Below, in pieces: positions 1-9,742 of a stretch of DNA of 64,000 nt. Positions within the stretch are counted from its first letter, which is position 1; the number at the start of each line of letters is the position of its first letter. The stretch spans positions 1,557,001-1,621,000 of the forward strand of contig NC_015709.1 of assembly GCF_000218875.1 (NCBI RefSeq). The letters run 5' to 3'. Both the position numbers and the translations under genes were made by a program. The notes below the pieces were generated by a model. That model saw nothing but the letters and a program-made list of their open reading frames with translations, did no database searches and had not been told where the DNA came from. The DNA comes from Zymomonas mobilis subsp. pomaceae ATCC 29192 (GTDB taxonomy: Bacteria; Pseudomonadota; Alphaproteobacteria; Sphingomonadales; Sphingomonadaceae).

Positions 1-1228
1 CACCAGACATACCCCATGCGATATCGGACATGTGAACCATGCCATCAACATCATTATCAAGACCGATGAACAGACCGAATTCAGTTGAATTCTTGACTTC
101 ACCTTCAACCGTAGAACCAACAGGATGCGCTTCAGCAAAGCTTTCCCATGGATTAGGCTGTGCCTGTTTCAGGCCAAGGGAAATGCGGCGTTTTTCAGCA
201 TCGACTTCCAAAATGACAACTTCGACTTCCTGACTGGTGGAAACGATTTTGCCCGGATGAACGTTTTTCTTCGTCCATGACATTTCGGAAACATGCACCA
301 GACCTTCAATGCCTGGTTCTAATTCCACAAATGCACCATATTCAGTGATATTAGTGACGCGGCCCATGAATTTAGCACCGACCGGGTATTTGGCGCCAAC
401 GCCTTCCCATGGATCGGTTTCAAGCTGCTTCATACCAAGAGAAATGCGCTGCGTGTCACGGTTGATGCGAATGATCTGAACGGTAACATTGTCACCAATA
501 GCAATCATTTCGCTCGGATGACCGACGCGACGATAGCTAAGATCGGTTACATGTAACAGACCATCAATGCCACCCAAGTCAACAAAGGCACCGTAATCAG
601 TGATATTTTTGACGACACCAGTGATAATCTGACCTTCAGCCAAGGACTGAATAAGACCTGACCGCTGTTCAGCGCGGGTTTCTTCAAGAACAGCACGGCG
701 GGAAACCACGATGTTACCGCGACGACGATCCATCTTTAAAATCTGGAAAGGCTGCGGAATGTCCATCAAAGGCGCAACGTCACGGACGGGACGGATGTCA
801 ACCTGACTACCCGGTAAGAAGGCAACCGCACCGGAAAGATCAACGGTGAAACCACCTTTAACCCGACCAAAGATTACACCATCAACCCGGCTTGAATTCG
901 CAAATTCCGCTTCCAGTTTATCCCATGCCGCTTCACGACGAGCGCGGTCACGGGAAAGCATTGCTTCACCCTGACTGTTTTCAACGCGGTCAACAAAAAC
1001 TTCGACTTCGTCACCCGCTTTTAATTCGGCTTTTTGGCCTGGGGCTGCAAATTCACGAAGGGGCACGCGGCCTTCTGATTTCAGGCCAACATCAATAACT
1101 GCCATATCATTTTCAATGGCTGTGATGGTGCCTTTGACAACACGTCCTTCAAAGCCTTCTTCTTCACCAAGCGTCTGGTTAAGCAATGCTGCAAAATCAT
1201 CGCGAGTAGGATTTGCCATAGTGGCCAT
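1..1228 (-). CDS. rpsA: 30S ribosomal protein S1 (partial, C-terminus outside window)
   Basis: Ribosomal protein S1 binds mRNA on the small subunit and helps initiate translation. My translation of the minus strand from the ATG at 1228 gives about 409 residues with no stop before the window edge. It contains repeated S1 (OB-fold) RNA-binding domains, each with the typical pattern G-x-V..I-T-x-Y-G-A-F-V-(D/E)-L..G-(L)-x-H-V-(T/S)-(D/E). Full-length alphaproteobacterial S1 is about 560-570 residues, so roughly the last 160 are missing. An AAGGA (1241-1245) lies 12 bases before the first ATG; a second ATG three codons in is a less likely alternative. It is the last gene of aroA-cmk-rpsA, the usual arrangement in proteobacteria. 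The 263-base gap before it probably carries its own promoter and leader. Confidence 0.96.
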   Translation of the reverse strand, partial: MATMANPTRDDFAALLNQTLGEEEGFEGRVVKGTITAIENDMAVIDVGLKSEGRVPLREFAAPGQKAELKAGDEVEVFVDRVENSQGEAMLSRDRARREAAWDKLEAEFANSSRVDGVIFGRVKGGFTVDLSGAVAFLPGSQVDIRPVRDVAPLMDIPQPFQILKMDRRRGNIVVSRRAVLEETRAEQRSGLIQSLAEGQIITGVVKNITDYGAFVDLGGIDGLLHVTDLSYRRVGHPSEMIAIGDNVTVQIIRINRDTQRISLGMKQLETDPWEGVGAKYPVGAKFMGRVTNITEYGAFVELEPGIEGLVHVSEMSWTKKNVHPGKIVSTSQEVEVVILEVDAEKRRISLGLKQAQPNPWESFAEAHPVGSTVEGEVKNSTEFGLFIGLDNDVDGMVHMSDIAWGMSG

Positions 1229-1491
1229 GCAGTTCTATATTCCTTGAGAAATTTTTCCGGCCATCCGGTTGTGTCCGGAGGTCTTTTGGCCGAACCGCTA
1301 TATAGGCCTTATGCCATATATAGCACCGCACATACAGTTTGCCTTATTTAAGACATAGTTTGTAGATTGTATGGCTATATAAGCAGAAAAACGATATTGA
1401 AGCCTCAGCTTGATTCTTTGTTATTCTTTTTAATAACCACAGCATAAAAAAGGCCAGCCCCGACGACCCGATAATTTAAATATCGCCCCCG

Positions 1492-2124
1492 TCAGCTCTG
1501 TACCGTTTCTATCTGTTTTTCTACAAGCGTTACTGCACGCTCGATAGCCTTATCTATACCGAGTAAGCTTGAATCGAGCAAGTCTGCATCTTGGGCCTGT
1601 TTTAAAGGTGAGATGGAACGACTGGAATCTCTTTCATCTCGAGCTTTGATATCGTCTAAAATATCTTCATAGCGTAGCAGCGGATCTTCTTTTACTAGTT
1701 CGTCATAGCGCCTTTTTGCCCTAATTTCGGGCGATGCTGTAATAAAAAGTTTAGCATCAGCTTCTGGTATAATGACGGTTGCAATATCTCGCCCATCAAG
1801 AATGGCTCCGCCTTTTTGGGCGGCAAAATCTCTCTGTCTTTTGACAAGCGCCTGTCTAACTTTGGGGTAAGCTGACAATTGAGATGCTATTTTCCCGATT
1901 TTTTCCGAGCGGAGTCTCGACTCCGATAATAGCGAGTCCGTAAAGTCACAGGCTAAAAAAGCATCTTCTTCACGGGTTGGATCCCCTTTTTTATCTAAAA
2001 GAGAAGCGGCTACTGCCCGATACAGCAAACCTGTATCAAGGTAAGGCAGGCCATAATGGTGGGCGAGAGCACGGGCAATAGTGCCTTTTCCTGAAGCGGC
2101 TGGCCCATCTATCGCAATAATCAT
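1492..2124 (-). CDS. cmk: cytidylate kinase
   Basis: Cytosolic (d)CMP kinase, transferring phosphate from ATP to CMP/dCMP in pyrimidine nucleotide synthesis. The 210 residues match the family length. The P-loop GPAASGKGT is at residues 7-15, the substrate-binding DGRDIAT at 110-116, and the lid segment with RDERDSSRSISPL ends near 174. The start overlaps the stop of aroA in an ATGA arrangement (2121-2124), which indicates translational coupling. rpsA follows downstream, as in many proteobacteria. Confidence 0.97.
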   Translation of the reverse strand: MIIAIDGPAASGKGTIARALAHHYGLPYLDTGLLYRAVAASLLDKKGDPTREEDAFLACDFTDSLLSESRLRSEKIGKIASQLSAYPKVRQALVKRQRDFAAQKGGAILDGRDIATVIIPEADAKLFITASPEIRAKRRYDELVKEDPLLRYEDILDDIKARDERDSSRSISPLKQAQDADLLDSSLLGIDKAIERAVTLVEKQIETVQS

Positions 2125-3500
2125 GCCGATACTCCCATTTCAAATTCAGCTCCTAGCTCTTTGAATAACGCAGTAAAGACAGGAAAACTGGTCATAATCG
2201 GACGACGATCGTCTATTTCAACACCCCCCTTGGAAACAAGTCCGGCTACAGCAAAGCTCATGGCTATCCGGTGATCTAAATGGGATGCTACCGTTACCTG
2301 TTTTTCTTTTTCCCCTAACAGATTTCCTGCCTGTCCTTCGATAATCAAACCGTCTTCTTTTTCTTCTAAAGTAACCCTTAAAGCCTTTAATCCTGCCGCC
2401 ATAACGGCAATCCGATCCGATTCCTTAACTCGCAATTCTCCTAGACCCAGAAGCGTACTTTTTCCTTCTGCCATAGCCGCTGCAATAAACAGAATGGGGA
2501 ACTCATCGATCATAGAGGGGACGATGGATTTAGGAACTTCAATCGCTTTTAAGTGCGAATAACGGACCGCAATATCGGCGACGGGCTCTCCGCCTACTTC
2601 GCGTGGGTTAAGATATTCGATATTGCCCCCCATCGCTTTCAGCATAGTATAAATACCTGCTCGAGTCGGATTAAGTCCGACATTTTCAATAACAATATTC
2701 GATCCTGGAACGATGAGCGCTGCCACCGCCAGAAAGGCTGCCGAAGAAGGATCGCCCGGCACGACAATATGCTGGGGGTTTAAAGTAGCTTCTCCATGAA
2801 TCGAGATGATTCGGACGCCATCTACTTCTTCAACAGAGAGATCAGCCCCAAAACCACGTAGCATCCGTTCGCTATGATCCCGAGTCGGAATGGGTTCAAT
2901 CACCCGTGTGATACCGGGTGTATTCAAACCCGCTAATAAAATCGCTGATTTAACCTGTGCCGAAGCCATCGGTAACCGGTATTCGAGAGGTACGGCTGGA
3001 TAAAGCCCTGTAACCGTCATCGGTAAACGATTACCTTCTGCACCCGAAAAGCGTGCCCCCATCAAGGAAAGGGGCGTCGATATTCGTCCCATCGGTCTTT
3101 TTGAAAGAGACGCATCACCAATAAAAGTTGCTGTAATCGGATGAGAGGCTACCACACCCATCAATAGCCGAGTCGATGTCCCTGAATTACCCATATCAAG
3201 CGCTGTCTCTGGCTCTAATAAACCGCCAACGCCTACTCCGTGAACATACCACCGTCCGTTTTTATCACGTTTAATAGTAGCTCCCATCGCACGCATGGCA
3301 CCGGCAGTAGCCAAGACATCTTCCCCTTCTAACAAACCATCAATCTGGCTTTCCCCTATAGCCAAGGCTGACAGCATCAAAGCCCGATGTGAGATCGATT
3401 TATCGCCCGGTACATGCACAGTGCCGGAAAGAGGGGCTGCCGTACGACTGGTAAGTGGGCAGGGGGAAGCAGGACGGGTCATCATTTTATCCCATGTCAA
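2121..3500 (-). CDS. aroA: 3-phosphoshikimate 1-carboxyvinyltransferase (EPSP synthase)
   Basis: Sixth step of the shikimate pathway: joins phosphoenolpyruvate to shikimate-3-phosphate to make EPSP for aromatic amino acids. The 459 residues show PGDKSISHR at 31-39, GNSGTSTRL at 104-112, SLSKRPMGR at 131-139, IDEFP at 331-335 and LRVKESDRI at 356-364. The RPMGR segment and overall length resemble the class II (Agrobacterium-like) enzymes, but the active-site loop keeps a glycine (NSGT) where the CP4 class II enzyme has alanine. The annotated start is at 3500; two further methionines at residues 6 and 7 are possible starts. It overlaps cmk by four bases. Confidence 0.96.
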   Translation of the reverse strand: MTWDKMMTRPASPCPLTSRTAAPLSGTVHVPGDKSISHRALMLSALAIGESQIDGLLEGEDVLATAGAMRAMGATIKRDKNGRWYVHGVGVGGLLEPETALDMGNSGTSTRLLMGVVASHPITATFIGDASLSKRPMGRISTPLSLMGARFSGAEGNRLPMTVTGLYPAVPLEYRLPMASAQVKSAILLAGLNTPGITRVIEPIPTRDHSERMLRGFGADLSVEEVDGVRIISIHGEATLNPQHIVVPGDPSSAAFLAVAALIVPGSNIVIENVGLNPTRAGIYTMLKAMGGNIEYLNPREVGGEPVADIAVRYSHLKAIEVPKSIVPSMIDEFPILFIAAAMAEGKSTLLGLGELRVKESDRIAVMAAGLKALRVTLEEKEDGLIIEGQAGNLLGEKEKQVTVASHLDHRIAMSFAVAGLVSKGGVEIDDRRPIMTSFPVFTALFKELGAEFEMGVSA

Positions 3501-3751
3501 AGTTGCGGAATGGACAGATTATAGAAAAAATAACGAAACGGATCGGAAAAACCGGCGTTGGCTTTTGACATGCGGCTTAGGCTATGGCAAGGCGCGCGAT
3601 ACTTATCGTGGTCAGGTGTCCTGACCGCGCAATTTGTTATGGAACGATCGAGCAGGATAATTATTCTTTTCGATCTTCTGTTTCCGTGTATTTTTTGCGT
3701 AATCTTTTTACGTAAAATTTTCAATTACCGAAAATTCTGGAAGGACGGCTC

Positions 3752-4075
3752 ATGATCAAGCCTGAATGGGGCACCAAGCGGACTTGCCCGAAATGTGGCA
3801 CCCGTTTTTACGATCTCGGCAAGGAAGATCCTGTTACCTGCATTGAATGCGGAACAGAGTGGAATCCTGAGCCGATTCTCAAATCAAAACAGCCTTTACC
3901 TTTTGAAGAGCCGAAAAAATCTGATGAGGTCGATAAACCCGACGATGATTTAGATGCGGATCTTGATCTGGATGAAGATAGCGACGAAGTTTCACCGGAT
4001 GATGATGTTGATGATTTAGGCGGAAATGAAGATATTGGCGTCAATACATCAGAAGATGAAGACGAAAATAATTAA
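3752..4075 (+). CDS. TIGR02300/FYDLN-acid family protein
   Basis: A 107-residue protein of the alphaproteobacterial FYDLN-acid family, function unknown. The N-terminus carries a treble-clef-like zinc site made of two CxxC pairs (CPKC near 12-15 and CIEC near 30-33) around the signature FYDL. The last half is almost entirely Asp, Glu and Ser, a strongly acidic and probably disordered tail. The start is supported by a GGAAGGA sequence just upstream (about 3739-3745). It stands alone ahead of a tRNA gene. The zinc-ribbon-plus-acid-tail design suggests a protein or nucleic-acid interaction role, but that is only a guess. Confidence 0.9.
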   Translation: MIKPEWGTKRTCPKCGTRFYDLGKEDPVTCIECGTEWNPEPILKSKQPLPFEEPKKSDEVDKPDDDLDADLDLDEDSDEVSPDDDVDDLGGNEDIGVNTSEDEDENN

Positions 4076-4154
4076 AAAATTAAAATAAAGGCTTGCAGGG
4101 GCGCGCAGATCGTTTATAGAGAGCGCGCTCCCGACATAAAGCGGGACAGAAATT

Positions 4155-4230
4155 GGGGCCGTAGCTCAGCTGGGAGAGCGTCGCAATGGCATTGCGAAGG
4201 TCAGGGGTTCGATCCCCCTCGGCTCCACCA
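4155..4230 (+). tRNA. tRNA-Ala(GGC)
   Basis: A 76-base cloverleaf with the CCA encoded. The acceptor stem GGGGCCG pairs with CGGCTCC (one G-U). The D-arm GCTC..GAGC is present, the anticodon stem TCGCA/TGCGA encloses loop ATGGCAT with anticodon GGC, and the T-arm has GGGGTTCGATCCCC. It should read GCC/GCU alanine codons. A factor-independent terminator follows about 40 bases downstream. Confidence 0.97.
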
Positions 4231-4269
4231 ATTTCTAAAAATATGGCAAAAAAAAGCCATAAGGATAAC

Positions 4270-4294
4270 ACCGCGTTTAAACGCGGTTTTTTTT
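4270..4294 (+). terminator. terminator after tRNA-Ala(GGC)
   Basis: Perfect palindrome CCGCGTTTAAACGCGG (4271-4286) followed by a run of eight T. Position and orientation fit termination of the tRNA transcript. Confidence 0.85.
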
Positions 4295-4332
4295 GTATCT
4301 TTTTCTATCTTATGCACCCTTATAGGATCTCA

Positions 4333-4368
4333 GGATCAGGGTTACTCTCGGTAACAATTACCTGATCC
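4333..4368. repeat. nested inverted repeat
   Basis: Outer arms GGATCAGG (4333-4340) and CCTGATCC (4361-4368) enclose an inner stem GTTAC/GTAAC (4341-4345 / 4351-4355) with loop TCTCG and a five-base bulge. No T-run follows on either strand. It sits between the tRNA terminator and the end of the membrane glycosyltransferase gene, so it may stabilise the 3' end of that mRNA or be a dispersed palindromic repeat. Confidence 0.5.
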
Positions 4369-4385
4369 CTACCTCCCCAATTTTA

Positions 4386-5849
4386 TTAAAGTGTAATTAC
4401 TGTAACATCTGGCGATAATTTTTCTGTTTTATGCGGATGGGCTAAAATAATCTGCCAGATAGGACGCGGCGGCGCTTTCCGTTTTGCTTTTAAAGGCAGC
4501 TTAATATCTACTATGCTAACATGAGGAGAGGCTGTGAGCTTTTGTTCCAAGGGTAGACTCGATGCCCCTCGTCTCATAGCTTGCTGGAAATTAAAAAAAT
4601 CTAGTTGATAACTTTTTCCTGCCCAATAACAAATTTCGGCTATATTGCAGATCACAGGCGTTCTTTTTTCTTTTAAACGCGTAATTAAGGCATTCCATTG
4701 CGGCGACTCTGCCTTAATAAGGTGCTCTTCTTTTAAAATACCGGGTAAATAGGAAGGGATCATTATTATAACAGGCAATAGCGTCAGGAGAATTAGCTTA
4801 TAAAAAGCTGTAGGGCTTTGAATATAAAGCGATAACGCTAATCCTACCGTGATCGAAAGCGCCACTAGACTTTCAAAAAAAGCATTATAGGAAACCCCAT
4901 CTCCCAATGATTCTATGAACGCATTAATAAGAGATAAGACCGTAAAAATACCGAATAATATCTGTAGGTTATCTCTGTTTCGATAACGATTTTCTTTACA
5001 GTGAAAAAACGCACTGGAAACAAGGATTAAGGTTAAAAAAATGGCCAGCCGTCCGACTGCCTTATGGATACGACCTAGTTCTAAAACACGCTTATGATGA
5101 AGGATATCCTCTAGCATAAAATTATTATGATAAAGGGTTATAAAGCATAAAATAGAAAGAAGGATGCCGACCACGCCGGTTGTTACCCACAAAAGCGCTA
5201 ATTTTTTATCACGTAGAAAGAGCCAACAGGTAACAGCAAAGGGTAGGGCTAATAAATTATGCTTTACCAAACCGCCAATTATAAACAACGCGGCGGCTAT
5301 TACGACGCGTAAGGGTGATAACTGAGACGCTGGCAATAAAAACATTAAGCCACCTAACATAAAGGCATGGCCTAACCATTGCGGATCATCCATTGCGATA
5401 TAATCACGAAAAAAATAACTACTGTATATCAAAAATAATAAACTGCCGCTGTGAGCGCTGATCTTGTCGCCCCCAGCTTTCTGAATCAGCCTAAAAATAA
5501 AATAACCCGTTAATAACCATGCACATAGAGCCACAATCCGGCCTGCAAAAACCATATCGCCGAGGAAATACCCAATCCAGCCTACAATATAAAAAGAAAG
5601 TGGGGGATAATTATTAAAAATAAGACTGTTCTGAGGATTGGGATAAAGGGGCGCCTGAACCAGGCCTATGGCACGTTCTGCCCAATAAGCATTCCATCCT
5701 TCGTTATAATCAATCGGAATATGCGTAAATATAAGACCGATACGATTTTTTAATAAAAAAAGGACAATACCCCAGCCGATAATAATCCACAGAGAAAAAT
5801 AGCGGGTGGGTGAAGAAAGCGTTCGGTAATTATTAAGAGCGGTAGGCAA
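4386..5849 (-). CDS. GT-C type integral membrane glycosyltransferase-like protein
   Basis: A 487-residue multi-pass inner-membrane protein, function not established. After the first transmembrane helix (about 18-36) comes a periplasmic loop with DYNEGWNAYW (about 43-52). This acidic motif is typical of the catalytic Asp/Glu in lipid-phosphate-sugar-dependent GT-C enzymes (ArnT/PMT/GT39 type). About ten more hydrophobic helices follow, with a soluble C-terminal domain of roughly 120 residues. The start is TTG at 5849, preceded by AGAGG at a six-base spacing; no better start is visible. The family is inferred from topology and the acidic loop only. It could equally be one of the uncharacterised GT-C relatives. 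Confidence 0.7.
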   Translation of the reverse strand: MPTALNNYRTLSSPTRYFSLWIIIGWGIVLFLLKNRIGLIFTHIPIDYNEGWNAYWAERAIGLVQAPLYPNPQNSLIFNNYPPLSFYIVGWIGYFLGDMVFAGRIVALCAWLLTGYFIFRLIQKAGGDKISAHSGSLLFLIYSSYFFRDYIAMDDPQWLGHAFMLGGLMFLLPASQLSPLRVVIAAALFIIGGLVKHNLLALPFAVTCWLFLRDKKLALLWVTTGVVGILLSILCFITLYHNNFMLEDILHHKRVLELGRIHKAVGRLAIFLTLILVSSAFFHCKENRYRNRDNLQILFGIFTVLSLINAFIESLGDGVSYNAFFESLVALSITVGLALSLYIQSPTAFYKLILLTLLPVIIMIPSYLPGILKEEHLIKAESPQWNALITRLKEKRTPVICNIAEICYWAGKSYQLDFFNFQQAMRRGASSLPLEQKLTASPHVSIVDIKLPLKAKRKAPPRPIWQIILAHPHKTEKLSPDVTVITL

Positions 5850-5983
5850 AATTGGCCTCTAAATTTTAGAATAGAACAATGCCCCCTTTAGTAAAAAGCC
5901 ATAGCATTAATCATTCTAAATGACATGACTTTCCTTCCTAAAAGGAGATAAAACTATTTTGGCCTTTATTAAATATATCTGAA

Positions 5984-7765
5984 TTACGCCAGATTATGGA
6001 ATTGTAACTGCGCAAGGCGCGCGTAAAGACCCGCTTTGGCTATTAATTGATCATGGGTACCTTCTTCAACAATTTTGCCTTGGTCCATAACGATGATACG
6101 ATCCGCCGAGCGAATAGTGGATAGTCGATGGGCAATAATAATAGAGGTACGCCCCTTCATCAATTTTTCTAAAGCCTGTTGTACAGCTTGTTCCGACTGG
6201 GCATCAAGCGCAGAGGTTGCCTCATCCAGAAGTAATAAAGGTGCATCGCGTAATAAAGCACGCGCGATAGCAATACGTTGCCGTTGACCACCTGAAAGAC
6301 GGGCGCCACCTTCTCCTAGAAAACTGTCTAACCCTTGGGGAAGAGTTTTTAAAAATTCTTCCGCATTGGCTGCGCGGGCAGCCTGCCATATTTCTTCATC
6401 CTTGGCATCCCAACGCCCATAACGCAGATTATCTCGCGCTGAGGCTGCAAAAATGACTGTCTCTTGGGGAACAACGGCTATTTTGGATCGAAGATCACTT
6501 AAAGAAGCCTCTCGTAAGTCAATGCCATTAAGCGAAATACTTCCTGATTCTGGGTCATAAAAACGTTGAATAAGTTGAAAGAGCGTTGTTTTCCCAGCAC
6601 CAGACGGGCCAATGATGGCCAATCTCTCCCCCGCTTTTACTTTCAGATTAAAATCCTTAAGCGCATAGTTATCAGGGCGAGAGGGATAATAAAAAGATAC
6701 TTCGGAAAAATCTAGCGTGCCTTCAGCCGATTGCGGTAATTTTTTGGGGTGTTTGGGAGAATAAATAGCCGGTTCTTCAGCCAATAAATCATTGAGGCGG
6801 CTGGCTGCTCCAGCACCTCGCAATAAATCCCCATATACCTCACTTAACGCGCCAAAAGCACCGGCTACGACTCCACCCGTTAAAACAAAGGCAGCAATTG
6901 TCCCTCCGGATACTCGACCCGCAGCAACGTCCAAAGTTCCGCGCCACATGATTAAAATAATCGCTGTGAAAATTAACAGGATAATAATTGCTGTCATAAA
7001 AGCGCGAAGCGTAATGCGCTTTCTTGCGACCTGAAAAGCCGTTTGTACCGCCTGATGAAAACGGATAGCCTCCCTTGTCTCTTGCCCAAAAGCCTGCACT
7101 ACTTTTATAGCGCCCAACGTTTCTATAATAAGGCTGCTTAGATCAGCGATGCGATCTTGACTCTTGCGGGACAATTTTTGCAATCGCCGTCCAAGAACAA
7201 TAATCGGCACGACCACAACAGGAATCCCTAACAATAAAAGGGCTGTTAGATGGGGCGCTAACATTAAGAGATAAAGTGTGCCGCCTAAGCCTGTGATAAG
7301 ATTACGAAGCGCGACCGAAACGGTTGAACTGATAATCTGATCAATAAGGGTCGTATCGGTCGTTATACGCGAGGCAATTTCTGAAGGGCGATTATGCTCA
7401 AAAAAGACGGGCGGCATCCGCATCAAATGACGGTCGACAGCCGTTCTAATATCGGCAATTACCCGTTCGCCGAGCCATGATACGCAGTAAAAGCGCACTG
7501 CTGTCGCGAAAGCTAACACGACAACAATGCCTAATAGGTAGCAGAAATAACGGTTTATATCGCCACTATTGCTATGGTCATTGAAGCCACGGTCGATTAC
7601 TAATCGAAACCCAGCGGGTATTGAAATAGTCGCTGTTGAAGACAGAATAAGGGCGAATAAAGCCGCGACAATCCATCCCGGATACCGACTGGCAAACTGC
7701 CATATCATTCGTAACTGGCTAAGATCTCGCTTTTTTTTCAGCGTTGATTCTGTTTTACGCGCCAC
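5984..7765 (-). CDS. ABC exporter, fused membrane and ATPase domains (MsbA-like)
   Basis: A half-transporter of 593 residues expected to act as a homodimer in the inner membrane. Six transmembrane helices lie in roughly residues 25-320. The nucleotide-binding domain has Walker A GPSGAGKTT (386-394), the Q-loop VVPQE (about 432-435), signature LSGGQ (490-494), Walker B LLLLDE (510-515), the D-loop SALD and the H-loop histidine near 546. The start is GTG at 7765 with AGGA eight bases upstream. The architecture is that of type IV exporters (MsbA/LmrA); this clade is widespread in alphaproteobacteria, and the substrate cannot be read from sequence. It stands alone. Confidence 0.92.
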   Translation of the reverse strand: MARKTESTLKKKRDLSQLRMIWQFASRYPGWIVAALFALILSSTATISIPAGFRLVIDRGFNDHSNSGDINRYFCYLLGIVVVLAFATAVRFYCVSWLGERVIADIRTAVDRHLMRMPPVFFEHNRPSEIASRITTDTTLIDQIISSTVSVALRNLITGLGGTLYLLMLAPHLTALLLLGIPVVVVPIIVLGRRLQKLSRKSQDRIADLSSLIIETLGAIKVVQAFGQETREAIRFHQAVQTAFQVARKRITLRAFMTAIIILLIFTAIILIMWRGTLDVAAGRVSGGTIAAFVLTGGVVAGAFGALSEVYGDLLRGAGAASRLNDLLAEEPAIYSPKHPKKLPQSAEGTLDFSEVSFYYPSRPDNYALKDFNLKVKAGERLAIIGPSGAGKTTLFQLIQRFYDPESGSISLNGIDLREASLSDLRSKIAVVPQETVIFAASARDNLRYGRWDAKDEEIWQAARAANAEEFLKTLPQGLDSFLGEGGARLSGGQRQRIAIARALLRDAPLLLLDEATSALDAQSEQAVQQALEKLMKGRTSIIIAHRLSTIRSADRIIVMDQGKIVEEGTHDQLIAKAGLYARLAQLQFHNLA

Positions 7766-7978
7766 AATTCTTTCCTGATTTTGTTTGCCCCTCTCATAAA
7801 GATATTTATGGAGACTATCTTTAAAATCGGCTCTTTGCGAAAAGCCTGAAAATCGTTTTTATTGCAAGTGCGTTATCGTTTTTTGCTGACAAAAGAAAAA
7901 AATGAATGAACCCGCGATGCTTTAAAAGCGTTTTCTTTAGTCGTGGTGAATGTCAGACCCGATATTTGAGGTGCATTG

Positions 7979-9742
7979 ATGCGTATTCTATCGAAGTTAT
8001 TTTTCAATGTACCTGTTCTTATAATAAGGACAGTAATTCCTTTTATAGCGACGGTTGTAAGTGCCAAGGAACCTACTTCTTTAAAAATGCTATTGGCTAT
8101 CAACTATAGAGCAGAAGAAAAAGAGAATAAAGATGTAACTGTTGGTACATCAAACAATGAAGAAATAGCGGGTAAGACTTTCTCTGCTGATGTTTCGCCT
8201 AGTTCGGCGGTTAGTACTCTACGAAATGATACCTCTTCCCAGACACCTCCTTCTGATAAATCTAATAGGATTGCATTCACTTTATCCCCTGACCGGCTAC
8301 GGGACAAAATGGAACAGGCGACCAAGCTTACCCATGAGAATAATTGTCCGGCTTCACTGGCGTTGCTGGATCCTATCATTCCTTCTTTGAAAGGGCATGA
8401 GCGCGTCGCTGCTCAATTACTACGCATTCCTTGTCTGGCTACCTTGGGCTATGACACCCAAATTCCAACCACCTATGAAGATATTAAGGCTATTGAGCCC
8501 GAAAATGGTGCGGTTATTAGTGTTGGTATTTTAATAGCATTAGCATCTGATGACTTTTCCGCGGCTGGAGAACGTTTGCTTTTATTGACCGATAAGGATC
8601 CGGCAAGGGTTGATCATTTTGAAACAGATATGGTTCAGGCCATTCTCAATCAGAATAATACGCCCAACAGACAAGCGCTTTGGCAAAAACTGGTTCTTGG
8701 ATTAGTTCATAGTAGCTGGGGAATATCAGCGGGCCCCGATGTTCGGGATTCTCTTATTAAGAAGGCTATTTCAGTTTATTTAAAAAAGCATCAGGTGGAA
8801 GATGCTGCGGACTTTCTAAGTGAAATCAATGATCCTGAACGTCTGATAGAAATGGCTATATCGCGCGATTATGAGGCTATTTGGCCAGAGATCGAACGCC
8901 ATCTTGGAGTCCATAGCCAAGAAAAAATTACTCAATTCTCTAGCTTTTGGCTAAGGGCTTTATCGGATCAGCCAGACAATCCGCTTTTTATCGATCAATC
9001 GATACACGCTTTTACGCTTTCTGGCCGTTTTGAAGACGCAGTTCGCCTAGGCGAATCCTTTCAAATCATCAGTGACAGTAATGAAATTACTATAAAAGGA
9101 ATCGTGGCAGCGACTAATGCTCAGTTAGCGTTGACGACGTCTGGAAAAATTTCAGCACCTATTTTTCGTTTGCAACAAATTAGTATGCTCGACCCTGCTC
9201 GTAATCCAGAGGTTTTGCATGCTGATGTCAAATTAGCAGAATGGCTCAATCAATCTGGCCGTTATTATGAAGCCCGCACGCTTTCAGAAAAAATGCTTTC
9301 TAATCTTGACCTTTCTCTAACCTCTAAAGAAATTGCTTGGTTTCAACGCAGCGCAGTTTGCTCCATGATGCAGTTGGGTCAAAGGGCCCAGGCTGGCCAA
9401 ATGGCAATCGAGATGGTGCAGAGCCATTTAAATAATGCTCAAGCTGTGGTTGAAGCTTTATTCTGCGCTGGGAAGCCAAAAGAGGCCGTTAATTTTACGC
9501 TTCAAGCCTTACAGAATCCGCTCCAGTCCGATTCTCTTTTAAAAGTTTTACAACCTACAGGCGTATTTTCTGAAGTCAGACCGCCCCAATTGCAGCATTT
9601 TTGGGTAAAATTATATGAAATACCCGCTGTTGAACGCGCATTTTCAAAAACGGGGCGTAGACTACCCGAAAGACTCCGTGTGCAGGAAAATGTAGCACTT
9701 CCCCTGCTAATGCATAATTCGCTTCCTACTATTATCAGTTAA
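7979..9742 (+). CDS. exported/membrane-anchored TPR-like protein of unknown function
   Basis: 587 residues starting at the ATG at 7979, chosen because GAGGTG lies five bases upstream; a TTG one codon earlier is possible. An N-terminal hydrophobic stretch (about 4-30) looks like a signal anchor. A Ser/Thr-rich linker (about 45-95) follows, and then helix-turn-helix arrays with alternating small and bulky residues typical of TPR or Sel1-like solenoids (for example segments near 120-190, 290-350 and 400-520). No enzymatic motif was seen. The shape suggests a periplasmic or membrane scaffolding role; the C-terminus resembles the repeat part of polysaccharide-export TPR proteins, but I cannot assign it. 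It is followed by a 367-base gap and a small HTH-like gene. Confidence 0.7.
   Translation: MRILSKLFFNVPVLIIRTVIPFIATVVSAKEPTSLKMLLAINYRAEEKENKDVTVGTSNNEEIAGKTFSADVSPSSAVSTLRNDTSSQTPPSDKSNRIAFTLSPDRLRDKMEQATKLTHENNCPASLALLDPIIPSLKGHERVAAQLLRIPCLATLGYDTQIPTTYEDIKAIEPENGAVISVGILIALASDDFSAAGERLLLLTDKDPARVDHFETDMVQAILNQNNTPNRQALWQKLVLGLVHSSWGISAGPDVRDSLIKKAISVYLKKHQVEDAADFLSEINDPERLIEMAISRDYEAIWPEIERHLGVHSQEKITQFSSFWLRALSDQPDNPLFIDQSIHAFTLSGRFEDAVRLGESFQIISDSNEITIKGIVAATNAQLALTTSGKISAPIFRLQQISMLDPARNPEVLHADVKLAEWLNQSGRYYEARTLSEKMLSNLDLSLTSKEIAWFQRSAVCSMMQLGQRAQAGQMAIEMVQSHLNNAQAVVEALFCAGKPKEAVNFTLQALQNPLQSDSLLKVLQPTGVFSEVRPPQLQHFWVKLYEIPAVERAFSKTGRRLPERLRVQENVALPLLMHNSLPTIIS

Noticed and set aside
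3558-3755. 65-codon plus-strand reading frame upstream of the FYDLN gene
   Set aside because: No ribosome site or family motif; it runs into the start of the next gene and lies in the aroA promoter region.
4155-4385. tRNA-associated integration site
   Set aside because: No repeated tRNA 3' end, integrase or foreign genes are found next to either tRNA-Ala gene.
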